Source of the DNA: Arthrobacter sp. S41
GTDB taxonomy: Bacteria; Actinomycetota; Actinomycetes; Actinomycetales; Micrococcaceae
NCBI RefSeq assembly: GCF_004320535.1
Contig: NZ_SIHY01000003.1
Span: 279,809-343,808, forward strand
DNA: 64,000 nt
Direction of reading: 5' to 3'
Of the stretch, positions 23,948 to 32,359 are shown in pieces. Both the position numbers and the translations under genes were made by a program. Every line of letters begins with the position of its first letter. Position 1 is the stretch's first letter. The notes beneath the pieces were generated by a model that saw nothing but the letters and a program-made list of their open reading frames with translations, searched no databases and was not told the DNA's origin.

Positions 23948-25900
23948 TCATCGAGTCGTAATGCTGAACTGGTTGCTGACCAGCTCAGTAAAGTTGCCTA
24001 CCGTTGCTCGAACGGTACATTGCGGTGACACTGACAGCGCGGTAACCACCAGTCCATCTTTAGACACCGCCAAGGCACCCGAGCAGCCGTCCGAGAAACG
24101 AACTCCACTTTCACCTTGGGAAACAGCTTGCAACACTGCGGTGGGTTTTCCTGTCGCTGGGCTGGCGTATATCGGATTGAGTTCGTCAGGCCCTGAAGGC
24201 CAAACAGGAATCAACTTCACCGGTAGCGGAGTTTGACTGACTGTCCTGGTTGGAGTCTTTACCGCAATGTCTTGCAGTCGCTGAGCGGGATAAGCACTGC
24301 CCTCAGTGGCAGGATCCGTCATTGCCGTAAGTGTCGCCTCAGCAGCATTTTTCAGCCACTGATCCAACGCCTGCTGGTCTGCAATCTCCACGTTTAGTTT
24401 TGCTTTGACTTCAGCAGTAGATTGCTTAGGAATGGCTAGTTCGCTCAATTGCCATCCACAGTCAGCTGCCACACCATTGATGCTCTGCTGGTTGCGTGTG
24501 GCTTTGGCGCCTTCCCAAGTAACGTTCGGGCAGTTACCTGCCTCCCCAGGAGCTGGCAGAGATTCAAAGAGCTCTCCTCGCAGCGGTGTCTTCTGAGCAG
24601 CATAAGTTAGCGTCAGCTCCACTTCGCCCGTTTGAGGTTTGTACTCCGCACGACGGGATATGCCCAGCCCTGAAGGCAAGATTTGATCTTGTTGCGTTGC
24701 GGTGAGCGCTTCGTCGCTTGTTTTGCCCTTGCCCGATGATCCAGGAATCAAGGTAAACCCGAGTACCAGCGCCACGATGAGGAAGGCTGCAGCGCCAAGT
24801 AGCCACATAGCCTTCGTGGTCAGCCACTCGGGACGGCTGAATTGGTTTTTCTGGTCCGTTGTTGGTTCTTCGTCAACGGGAGCTGCTGGTTTCCTTGTTG
24901 CCATCGGGCGAACGACGGTGTGATTGGCCGGCACACCCAAATCCGGCAGGTCGCTTGGGTTAAGCGATCCAGCAGGTTTTGCATCGCTTGTGGTTCTTGG
25001 CTTGTCCTTGCTTCGAATGACCGTGGCGGGACGTTCAAGCTCTTCAAATTGCTCTGGCGCGGTGACTGATTCAAGCGCAGGCAGTTGCGTGTATTTTTTG
25101 CTTAGCCCACGAAGCTGGTGCGCAGCAGAAGTTGCATCAGGTCGAAGCGAAGGGTCCTTCTCCAGCATGGATGACAAGCCATCCCATAATGGATCTGGAA
25201 TATCTAAGCGTGGTGGAACGGTAGAAACGTGTCGGAAGGACAACGTGTAGTCATTACCAGTTCCAGCAAAAGGAGTTCGGCCAGCAAGCAACTCGTAAAG
25301 CAGCACACCCGCGGCATAGATGTCTCCTGCGGTGCCGGCTTCACCGCGAGTAAACAGCTCGGGAGGCATATAGGCCGGGGTGCCGAGCATGCCGGAAGTG
25401 CTCTTTTTAGCTCCCTGAAGCACAGAGGCGATACCAAAGTCAGAGACCTTCGCTTGTGCGTGATCCAAGAGGACATTGTCCGGTTTGATGTCACGATGGG
25501 TGACACCCTTTTGATGAGCCGCAGCCAAGGCGTCCAGAACCTGCACTGTGTAGTCAATGGCCGAGGAAGGGGCCAGTGTCCCCTGCGCTTCTAAGGCGTC
25601 TCTAAGCGTCCCACCTTCGACAAGGTCCATGACGATGGCTAGTTGCTGACCTTCGACTACGAGGTCTCTAGCGACAACAATATTTTGGTGCTTCAGATTC
25701 AAAAGCACTGAGCGCTCTTTGATGAATTTCTCCACCAAGTCTGAGTCTTGCACATGTTCTTGGCGTAAGAGCTTGGCGGCTAGATCTGGGCCTCCACGCT
25801 CTTGGCTGACACACCAAACTTCTCCGACAGCGCCGGAGCCAATTTTCTTGATCAGCTTGTAGCTGGAACCTAGTGCATCGCCTGCTTGCAGAACGCTCAT
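23948..25900 (-). CDS. Receptor Ser/Thr protein kinase (PknB-type)
   Basis: 650 residues. The kinase domain is complete: glycine loop IGSGAVGEVW (20-29), Lys43 in AAKLL, HRDIKPDN with Asp137, DFG at 154-156 and GTPAYMPPE near 173-181. A linker rich in Pro/Thr follows, then one membrane helix (about 366-386) and an outer domain of about 260 residues with four cysteines (NCPN, DCGW, GCSG, QCTV). It has no PASTA repeats, so it is not a typical cell-wall PknB. It converges on the secretion operon, whose ATPase carries an FHA domain, the reader of phosphothreonine. A kinase-FHA control loop is therefore likely, as in type VI threonine-phosphorylation pathways. Confidence 0.92.
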   Translation of the reverse strand: MSVLQAGDALGSSYKLIKKIGSGAVGEVWCVSQERGGPDLAAKLLRQEHVQDSDLVEKFIKERSVLLNLKHQNIVVARDLVVEGQQLAIVMDLVEGGTLRDALEAQGTLAPSSAIDYTVQVLDALAAAHQKGVTHRDIKPDNVLLDHAQAKVSDFGIASVLQGAKKSTSGMLGTPAYMPPELFTRGEAGTAGDIYAAGVLLYELLAGRTPFAGTGNDYTLSFRHVSTVPPRLDIPDPLWDGLSSMLEKDPSLRPDATSAAHQLRGLSKKYTQLPALESVTAPEQFEELERPATVIRSKDKPRTTSDAKPAGSLNPSDLPDLGVPANHTVVRPMATRKPAAPVDEEPTTDQKNQFSRPEWLTTKAMWLLGAAAFLIVALVLGFTLIPGSSGKGKTSDEALTATQQDQILPSGLGISRRAEYKPQTGEVELTLTYAAQKTPLRGELFESLPAPGEAGNCPNVTWEGAKATRNQQSINGVAADCGWQLSELAIPKQSTAEVKAKLNVEIADQQALDQWLKNAAEATLTAMTDPATEGSAYPAQRLQDIAVKTPTRTVSQTPLPVKLIPVWPSGPDELNPIYASPATGKPTAVLQAVSQGESGVRFSDGCSGALAVSKDGLVVTALSVSPQCTVRATVGNFTELVSNQFSITTR

Positions 25901-25940
25901 AATGTTAGTTTCTAATTTCCTTTACTACTCAACTACGCAC

Positions 25941-25981
25941 CAAACGGCGGTTCTTCCCCAAAAGGGAAGAACCGCCGTTTG
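25941..25981 (-). terminator. Strong hairpin terminator downstream of the aldolase-DUF3151 unit
   Basis: An 18-bp perfect stem: CAAACGGCGGTTCTTCCC at 25941-25958 pairs with GGGAAGAACCGCCGTTTG at 25964-25981, loop CAAAA. It lies just after the DUF3151 stop and before the kinase start, both on the minus strand, and insulates the kinase promoter. Confidence 0.85.
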
Positions 25982-25995
25982 CAGAGTCAAAATAC

Positions 25996-26412
25996 TTATT
26001 TGCCGGCTTCGATTTCAGCCTTGGCAGAAGCATCCGAATCGTTCAGGAACTTGCCGATGCGATCAACTTCTTCAGCTTCACCGATGGCTGCAGCCGCACG
26101 GCCCAGCGCATACAGCGAACGCAGGAAGCCGCGGTTCGGCGCGTGGCTCCAAGGAACTGGTCCCTGTCCGCGCCAACCGGCTTTACGCAGCGAATCCAGA
26201 CCACGGTGGTAGCCAACACGAGCAAACGCGTAGGACTCCACAATGCGGCCTTCGCCGTGCGCTTCATCAGCCAGCAGTGCCCACACCAAAGAGGATGATG
26301 GGAACTTGGCGGCCAGGTCCGTTGGCTCATCGCCAGCTTCAAGGCGAGCCAAAACCTCAGATTCCTCAGGAAGCAGAGTTTCTGGAATGCCCAACAGGTT
26401 TTCGCCAGCCAT
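25996..26412 (-). CDS. DUF3151 family protein
   Basis: 138 residues, full length. The hallmark segments ESYAFARVGYHRGLDSLRKAG and a GPVPWSHAPNRGFLRSLYALG step are those of DUF3151, a small soluble actinobacterial family of unknown role that commonly sits beside fructose-bisphosphate aldolase. The start is two bases after the aldolase stop. Confidence 0.88.
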   Translation of the reverse strand: MAGENLLGIPETLLPEESEVLARLEAGDEPTDLAAKFPSSSLVWALLADEAHGEGRIVESYAFARVGYHRGLDSLRKAGWRGQGPVPWSHAPNRGFLRSLYALGRAAAAIGEAEEVDRIGKFLNDSDASAKAEIEAGK

Positions 26413-26414
26413 AT

Positions 26415-27437
26415 TTACTTCAGCGACTTTCCGGCCGAGCCCAGCTGACGAGCAGCTTCAACGATGCGAGCTGCCATGCCCTCTTCAGCCTTGGCACCCC
26501 AAACGCGTGGGTCATAGGTCTTCTTGTTGCCAACTTCGCCGTCAATCTTCAGCACGCCGTCGTAGTTGCCCAACATGTGGCCAGCTACTGGACGGGTGAA
26601 TGCGTACTGGGTGTCGGTGTCAATGTTCATCTTGATAACACCGTAGGAAACAGCATCCGCGATTTCCTTATCGGAGGAGCCCGAACCACCGTGGAAGACG
26701 AGGTCGAATGGGTTAGCCTTGCCGATCTTGCCACCAACCTGAGCCTGGATATCCTTCAGGATCTCCGGACGCAGCTTCACGTTACCTGGCTTGTACACGC
26801 CGTGTACGTTACCGAAGGTCAGTGCGGTGATGTAGCGGCCCTTTTCACCGGCGCCCAAAGCGTCGATGGTAGCCAGTGCATCTTCAACGGTGGAGTACAG
26901 CTTGTCGTTGATAGCGTTTTCTACGCCGTCTTCTTCGCCGCCCACTGCGCCGATTTCAACTTCGAGGATCTGCTTGGCAGCAGCGGTGCGTGGCAGCAGT
27001 TCTGCAGCAATACGCAGGTTCTCTTCAAGGGTCTCAGCCGAGCCATCCCACATGTGGGAGTTGAAGAATGGGTCGCGGCCTGCAGCAACTTCTGCTTCAG
27101 ATGCAGCCAACAGTGGCAGCACAAAGCTATCCAGCTTGTCTGCTGGGCAGTGGTCGGTGTGCAGGGCGATGTTGACGCCGTACTTCTTGGCTACTTCGCG
27201 AGCGAAAGCTGCGAAGCCCAACGAGCCAACAACCATGTCCTTAACGGAGGCACCGGACCAGTAGGCGGCACCGCCCGTGGAGACCTGAATGATGCCGTCA
27301 GACTCAGCTTCAGCGAAGCCGCGAATAGCGGCATTCAGGGTCTGCGAACTGGTCACGTTTACTGCTGGGAAGGCGTAGCCGCCAGCCTTGGCAGCGTCGA
27401 TCATGGCATTGTACTTATCGGGGGTTGCGATAGGCAT
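26415..27437 (-). CDS. fbaA: Class II fructose-1,6-bisphosphate aldolase
   Basis: 340 residues. Class II features: zinc-binding HTDHC (residues 93-97), DPFFNSHMWDGSAETLEEN, ILEVEIGAVGGEEDGV with the EIGxxGGEEDG loop, and the phosphate-binding VFHGGSGSSD and IKMNIDTDTQYA. It interconverts fructose 1,6-bisphosphate with dihydroxyacetone phosphate and glyceraldehyde 3-phosphate in glycolysis and gluconeogenesis. An AGGAGTG site precedes the ATG at 27437. High bias toward preferred codons suits a highly expressed gene. Confidence 0.97.
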   Translation of the reverse strand: MPIATPDKYNAMIDAAKAGGYAFPAVNVTSSQTLNAAIRGFAEAESDGIIQVSTGGAAYWSGASVKDMVVGSLGFAAFAREVAKKYGVNIALHTDHCPADKLDSFVLPLLAASEAEVAAGRDPFFNSHMWDGSAETLEENLRIAAELLPRTAAAKQILEVEIGAVGGEEDGVENAINDKLYSTVEDALATIDALGAGEKGRYITALTFGNVHGVYKPGNVKLRPEILKDIQAQVGGKIGKANPFDLVFHGGSGSSDKEIADAVSYGVIKMNIDTDTQYAFTRPVAGHMLGNYDGVLKIDGEVGNKKTYDPRVWGAKAEEGMAARIVEAARQLGSAGKSLK

Positions 27438-27598
27438 GCTTCACTCCTGGTGATTAGCGAGGTTTCGCGTCTCCATTGACGGCGGTTCGCCATCCATCCT
27501 ATCGCCTAGGTCACTATCTCAACCTAAAATCTCATATCGTGACACGGTAAAGAACCTGTATTTGCAATGCAGAGCGCCACCACCTCACGGATGGTTGC

Positions 27599-29017
27599 TT
27601 ATTGGGTTATCGATGCTGAGCTGCTGGCGCTACCTGCTGTACTCGGGGTAGCACTGCCGCTCGAGCCTTCTGAGCCTGTTGGCGAGCTAGCGCCACTCTT
27701 CTTTTCCTGCGTGCTGCTCACCGTTGGCGAGGGCGTAGTCGGCTCTTTATCCGGTGTACTTTGTACCGGCGGTGCCGAATTCGAGGTGGTGGGTTCAGGC
27801 GCCTTAGTTGTAGGCATTGGCGAAGGAATTTTTGTTGGCGACGTACTAGGCGTTGGCTTCGCACTAGGTGAAGGCGCCTTGGTGGTGCTTTCGGGCGGCG
27901 CAGTTGAGGTACTTGGACTCTTTGTTGGGGTAGGAGTCTTAGTCTCGCTGTGGGTCGGTGTCGGCTTGACCGTCTTAGTTGGCACCGGACGCGGCTTGGG
28001 AGCTGGGCTAGGAATGTATGGAGTGTCGTTCTCCGGAACAATAATGTCCGGATCCGGCTGATTGGTAGAAGGTGCGGAGCTTCGTGGAGCACCACTCTTT
28101 GGAGCAGAGTTTGCGCCGACGGTCAGACGCTGGGAATTGATCATTGCCTGACGCTGGCCAGGGATCAAAGGCAGGTAGTTGCGTGGATCGTGCCACCGAC
28201 CATCAATGATGACTTCAAAATGCACGTGGCATCCGGTGGAATTACCGGTGGTACCGGCCAAGGCGATCAACTCGCCCTGTTGTACGTGCTGCCCCACCTT
28301 AGCGATGAGCTTCGAGTTGTGGCTATAGCCGGTTTGGATATTTGATCCGTGATCGATGCTCACACGCATGCCAGAGTGGCCTGCCCATCCCGAAACGCTC
28401 ACCGTTCCATCTTCAGAGGCGTAGACAGGAGAGCCACAAGATACTGGGTAGTCCTGACCAATGTGGATCTGGTTTCCGGCACCGGTAGGGTTCGAACGCC
28501 AACCATAAGGGCTAGAAATTCGGCGTGAAGTCACCGGGTGCATCAACTGCAGGTCTCCCGGGAGCTTGCCAATCTCGCCTACCGTGCCAGCCAAAAGTGC
28601 AGTACTGGCGGTATTTTCTTCTTCGCTTTCGGCACTCTGTTCCGCGTCCACGGTCTCAGCTTCTACCACTTCGGAGGCATCTAAGGCACCGGCCACCATT
28701 CCGATGGGACGTCCGTCGATGGCAAGTTGCCTACCCGAGGCCCCAAAAGCATTCAGCGGAGCATCAACACTGACAAACACCGGCCCGTAGGCCAAGGAAG
28801 CGTCAGCGACGGCGTCCATGGACACCTGGACGTTCCCCTGACGAGTATCAGCTGGCTGGGCTACCAATGGGATTGCTAATGCGCCGGTCAACCCCAGGGC
28901 CGCAATCACCGAGGCTGACCACACAACTGCTGGTCGTTTCTTTCGGTGTAACCCGGGCAGAAGTAAGTCATGATTCACTTGATGACGACGTTTCACAGCC
29001 ACTCGCTCCCAGATCAC
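27599..29017 (-). CDS. Secreted or membrane-anchored M23 metallopeptidase
   Basis: Up to 472 residues. A basic N-terminus and one hydrophobic segment (about 32-52) precede a linker, then an M23 (LytM) domain at about 165-285 with HIGQDYP (zinc His and Asp) and HVHFEV (HxH). The C-terminal 180 residues are a Pro/Thr/Ser wall-spanning tail (TPTKSPSTSTAPPES-type). It cleaves peptide bridges of peptidoglycan outside the cell. The GTG at 29017 is the longest start; GTGs a few codons in, behind GGGAG, are also possible. A perfect 18-bp palindrome lies upstream at 29077-29094. Confidence 0.88.
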   Translation of the reverse strand: MIWERVAVKRRHQVNHDLLLPGLHRKKRPAVVWSASVIAALGLTGALAIPLVAQPADTRQGNVQVSMDAVADASLAYGPVFVSVDAPLNAFGASGRQLAIDGRPIGMVAGALDASEVVEAETVDAEQSAESEEENTASTALLAGTVGEIGKLPGDLQLMHPVTSRRISSPYGWRSNPTGAGNQIHIGQDYPVSCGSPVYASEDGTVSVSGWAGHSGMRVSIDHGSNIQTGYSHNSKLIAKVGQHVQQGELIALAGTTGNSTGCHVHFEVIIDGRWHDPRNYLPLIPGQRQAMINSQRLTVGANSAPKSGAPRSSAPSTNQPDPDIIVPENDTPYIPSPAPKPRPVPTKTVKPTPTHSETKTPTPTKSPSTSTAPPESTTKAPSPSAKPTPSTSPTKIPSPMPTTKAPEPTTSNSAPPVQSTPDKEPTTPSPTVSSTQEKKSGASSPTGSEGSSGSATPSTAGSASSSASITQ

Positions 29018-29076
29018 ATTTCCATAACTGGATTCCAGAGTAAGCTGAAAAAAGTAACTAATCCAGATGCTCGACT

Positions 29077-29094
29077 AATACTCATGAGTATTAA
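29077..29094. promoter_or_regulatory. Perfect 18-bp palindrome TAATACTCATGAGTATTA
   Basis: The palindrome lies between the M23 peptidase start (29017, minus) and the end of the TrmH-type gene (29103, minus), in the leader of the peptidase. Exact symmetry over 18 bases suggests an operator for a dimeric regulator such as a TetR protein. The regulator is not identified here. Confidence 0.55.
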
Positions 29095-29102
29095 TTTCTC
29101 CG

Positions 29103-29759
29103 TTACCCCACCTGTTGCCCAAAAACGTGTCTGCGGATCCATGCGTGCATGGCAATTCCAGCGGCCGAGGCCGCATTGATAGAACGCGTTGAACCGAACT
29201 GTTCAATTGACAAGGTGTCTTTGGCTGCCGCATGAACTTCAGGGCTTAACCCGGGTCCTTCCTGGCCAAACACCAAAACACAATTCTTTGGAATGTCGTA
29301 GGTTTCCAAAGGTACGGAGTCAGGGAAGATATCGATCCCCAAAATGGTCAGCCCCTCGGATTCCGCCCAGGTAACAAAATCATCGACCGTTGGGTGATGA
29401 CGCACGTGTTGGTAACGATCGGTCACCATCGCTCCCCTGCGGTTCCACCGGCGACGACCAATAATGTGGACCTCTTTGGCGAGGAACGCGTTGGCACTTC
29501 GCACCACCGTGCCGATATTCATGTCGTGCTGCCAGTTTTCAATGGCGATATGGAAATCGTGGCGACGCTCATCCAAATCCGCGATGATCGAGTCCATGTT
29601 CCAGTAGCGATACTTGTCAGCAACATTGCGACGATCACCGTTGGCTAGCAGCTCAAGATCATACTTTTCGTCGGTTGGATGCTCCCCTTCCCAAGGGCCC
29701 ACTCCAATGACATGCTGCTCGCTGGGGTCGTTTACTGGTTCCTGCGTTTCTTGATTCAC
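29103..29759 (-). CDS. TrmH/SpoU-family RNA methyltransferase
   Basis: 218 residues. SPOUT landmarks: NIGTVVRSANAFLAKEVHIIG (motif 1), VLVFGQEGPGLSPE (motif 2) and IEQFGSTRSINAASAAGIAMHAW (motif 3), which form the SAM-binding knot for 2'-O-methylation of ribose in tRNA or rRNA. The N-terminal 60 residues are an acidic extension. The exact RNA target cannot be told from sequence. Confidence 0.9.
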   Translation of the reverse strand: MNQETQEPVNDPSEQHVIGVGPWEGEHPTDEKYDLELLANGDRRNVADKYRYWNMDSIIADLDERRHDFHIAIENWQHDMNIGTVVRSANAFLAKEVHIIGRRRWNRRGAMVTDRYQHVRHHPTVDDFVTWAESEGLTILGIDIFPDSVPLETYDIPKNCVLVFGQEGPGLSPEVHAAAKDTLSIEQFGSTRSINAASAAGIAMHAWIRRHVFGQQVG

Positions 29760-29897
29760 GTTATTAAGCGTAGTTCTTTCTAATCGTGCCCTTGTTCACG
29801 GCGCAATTCTCCAAGGCTGTGTAGTCTTTTTAGTAGCAGGGGATTCTTTCAACGCAGATAGCTCCCACCACAATTTCATCAGGGAGGACTTCACCTC

Positions 29898-30740
29898 GTG
29901 ACGACTACCAACCGCGCTGCCCGCACTGTCCACGACATCAAGTGCTGGCTTACTGACATGGACGGCGTTCTTGTCCATGAAAATCAGGCTGTTAAGGGTG
30001 CCGCAGAGCTGATGAGCTACTGGCGCGAAAACAACCTGCGTTTCCTAGTCTTGACCAACAACTCCATTTACACCCCACGTGACTTGCGTGCCCGGTTGCT
30101 GGCTTCCGGCTTGGACGTCCCTGAAGAAAACATCTGGACCTCCGCGATGGCTACCGCTGAATTCTTAGCTCGCCAGCGTCCGGGTGGACGCACCTTTGTT
30201 ATCGGCGAAGCCGGGCTAACCACCGCGTTGCACGATGCCGGATTCATCATGACTGACCAGAATCCTGACTATGTGGTTTTGGGCGAAACTCGCACCTACT
30301 CCTTCGAAGCGATCACCAAGGCGATCCGACTGATTGAAGGCGGCGCCAAGTTCATCGCAACCAACCCTGACGCTACCGGCCCATCGGCAGAAGGTCTGCT
30401 GCCAGCCACCGGTGCCATTGCTGCGCTGATTTCTCGTGCAACCAACCGCGAACCATATGTAGTTGGCAAGCCCAACCCGATGATGTTCCGCTCTGCTTTG
30501 AACCGCATTGATGCACACTCGGAAACCACTGCAATGATTGGTGACCGCATGGACACCGACATTGTTGCTGGCATGGAAGCTGGTCTACTTACCGCTTTGG
30601 TCTTCACCGGCATCACCGCCCGTGAAGATATGGATACTTTCCCATTCCGTCCGGACCTTCAGTACCCATCCGTGGCGAACCTTCACGCAGAACTGGCCAA
30701 GGACGCGGTAGTTCCTGAAGCCAAGGAAGCTAAGAAATAA
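29898..30740 (+). CDS. HAD-IIA (NagD-type) phosphatase
   Basis: 280 residues. HAD motifs are complete: DMDGVL (nucleophile Asp20), LTNNS (motif II), GKPNPMMF with the lysine of motif III, and GDRMDTDI of motif IV. A type IIA cap lies between motifs II and III. Such enzymes dephosphorylate sugar or nucleotide phosphates; the substrate is not predictable. The GTG start at 29898 is set by the AGGGAGG site eight to nine bases upstream. A strong terminator follows. Confidence 0.9.
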   Translation: MTTTNRAARTVHDIKCWLTDMDGVLVHENQAVKGAAELMSYWRENNLRFLVLTNNSIYTPRDLRARLLASGLDVPEENIWTSAMATAEFLARQRPGGRTFVIGEAGLTTALHDAGFIMTDQNPDYVVLGETRTYSFEAITKAIRLIEGGAKFIATNPDATGPSAEGLLPATGAIAALISRATNREPYVVGKPNPMMFRSALNRIDAHSETTAMIGDRMDTDIVAGMEAGLLTALVFTGITAREDMDTFPFRPDLQYPSVANLHAELAKDAVVPEAKEAKK

Positions 30741-30748
30741 CTTCTAAC

Positions 30749-30788
30749 GCAGCACAAAGGCCGGGCATTTGCCCGGCCTTTGTGCTGC
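30749..30788 (+). terminator. Hairpin terminator after the HAD phosphatase
   Basis: GCAGCACAAAGGCCGGGC at 30749-30766 pairs perfectly with GCCCGGCCTTTGTGCTGC at 30771-30788, loop ATTT. The rest of the gap up to 31135 holds no gene I can support; its right end is AT-rich and probably carries the promoter of the nuclease gene. Confidence 0.85.
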
Positions 30789-31135
30789 CCGTCGGCCGAA
30801 TCCGCTTTCGCAGCGTAGCGACGGCAAGCCCACAGACCACCCATTACCCATATCGGCAGCTTTTCGACGCTACCCAGCCCCAACGACATTTGTTTTGCAC
30901 CTGATTCAGCAACCTCAAGCCACAACCTTGCTACGGTCACTGCGTGTTGCCCCCGAACATGACGGGGCAACTTTCTGGTCGCGTTGTACATCTGAAATCA
31001 TTTCCTCGAAGAATCTTCTCCAAACCGTAAACTAAGTTTCTCCTTTCTTGTCGTAGGCATCTGCTAGCATCACAAATATCGAATTAACCAAGTGGTTTTT
31101 ACGAGCATTTTTACGATTATGTTTAAGGGGAACCC

Positions 31136-32257
31136 TTGGGAATTGAAATTGGAATCGAAGATTTGTCCGCCAAACTGCGCGCGCAGAAGGATTCAATCCA
31201 GACTGAGGAAGCTACAAAAAACGCTTTTGTAATGCCATTCATTTCGCGCGTGTTGGGATACGACGTCTTCAACCCTCTCGAAGTCATTCCAGAATTCACC
31301 GCGGACCATGGGACGAAGAAGGGCGAAAAGGTCGACTACGCGATCATGAAGGATGGCGAAGTTCAGATATTGATCGAATGCAAACATGTTGGAGACGCGC
31401 TGAACGTCAAACATGCGTCGCAATTGTTCCGCTACTTTTCGGTCACTAACGCTCGCATCGGCGTACTGACTAATGGACAGGTCTACCACTTCTTTACAGA
31501 CCTGGATGCTCCGAACATCATGGATCAGAAGCCCTTCCTTGTCCTAGACCTCCTAGATATCGACGAGGTCGTTTACCCCGAGCTTTCAAAACTGACCAAG
31601 GAAACGTTCAATCTTGATTCAGTACTGAACTCAGCCGAAGAACTTAAATACGTTGGCGCACTCAAACGAGAACTGTCGATCGAGTTCAAAGAGCCTGGAA
31701 AAGAATTCGTTCGACTGCTAATGACAAGAGTCACTGACCGTCGAGCGACAGCCGATAACTTGACCCTCTTCTCAGAACTTGTCGGCAAAGCAACCAAGCA
31801 GTACCTGAAAGAAAAAGTTCATGAGCGTCTGAAGAGTGCCCTCCATGAAGGCGACAGGATTGACATCCCGCTTGTGGACGGAAGCGATATGACGTCGTTG
31901 CAGGTTCATGAGTCTGCTGAAAACGCGATTGAAGCAAAAGAACTAGCGGACAAAACCGGGGTCATCACGACCGAGGAAGAACTCGCCGGGTACCAGATAG
32001 TCAAGGCCATCGCCTGCAGCGAAGTAAAACCTAACCGAGTCACGCACCGGGACAGCAAAACTTACTTTGGCATATTGCTTGACGACAATAATCGGCGAAC
32101 GATCGCGCGTCTTCACTTCAATGCGCGAGCACAAAAATATATTGGCATTCTTGATGAGGACAAGAAAGAGACTCGCTACCCGATCGACGACCTTGAAGAT
32201 ATTTATCTCTTCGCGGACCAGATCCGATCGGTTGTAGTTAGGTTAGTCAACGACTAG
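31136..32257 (+). CDS. Solitary HsdR-N-type (type I restriction N-terminal) nuclease-like protein
   Basis: 373 residues. The N-terminal domain (about 20-110) has TEEATKNAFVMPFISRVLGYD and the PD-(D/E)xK core with Asp68 (EKVDYAI), Glu81 and Lys83 (LIECKHVG), as in the N-terminus of type I restriction subunit HsdR. No helicase motor follows; instead there is a helical middle and a beta-rich C-terminal domain (SKTYFGILLDDNNRRTIARL). Such stand-alone proteins are common and suspected of defence roles. The TTG start is supported by AAGGGGAA six bases upstream. No methylase or specificity subunit is nearby, and decayed IS3 DNA follows directly, so this may be an acquired gene. Confidence 0.8.
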   Translation: MGIEIGIEDLSAKLRAQKDSIQTEEATKNAFVMPFISRVLGYDVFNPLEVIPEFTADHGTKKGEKVDYAIMKDGEVQILIECKHVGDALNVKHASQLFRYFSVTNARIGVLTNGQVYHFFTDLDAPNIMDQKPFLVLDLLDIDEVVYPELSKLTKETFNLDSVLNSAEELKYVGALKRELSIEFKEPGKEFVRLLMTRVTDRRATADNLTLFSELVGKATKQYLKEKVHERLKSALHEGDRIDIPLVDGSDMTSLQVHESAENAIEAKELADKTGVITTEEELAGYQIVKAIACSEVKPNRVTHRDSKTYFGILLDDNNRRTIARLHFNARAQKYIGILDEDKKETRYPIDDLEDIYLFADQIRSVVVRLVND

Positions 32258-32267
32258 ACCCTACTTT

Positions 32268-32359
32268 AGTGGGACTCATTTTCGGGATACGGCAAAATAG
32301 GTCACTAAACGCCTAGCAGCGCGATATTGCTTACGCACTAGTCAAGCATTAGTCCCACT
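32268..32359. repeat. Inverted repeat AGTGGGACT / AGTCCCACT bounding about 92 bases
   Basis: AGTGGGACT at 32268-32276 and its complement at 32351-32359 frame a noncoding piece. Both look like ends of the IS3-type element whose OrfB remains lie at 32360 onward, so this may be two element ends face to face or a tiny nonautonomous remnant. Confidence 0.45.

Noticed and set aside
25902..27479. A 525-codon plus-strand open frame
   Set aside because: It is antisense to fbaA and the DUF3151 gene, both certain, and its translation has no family features; it arises from their biased codon use.
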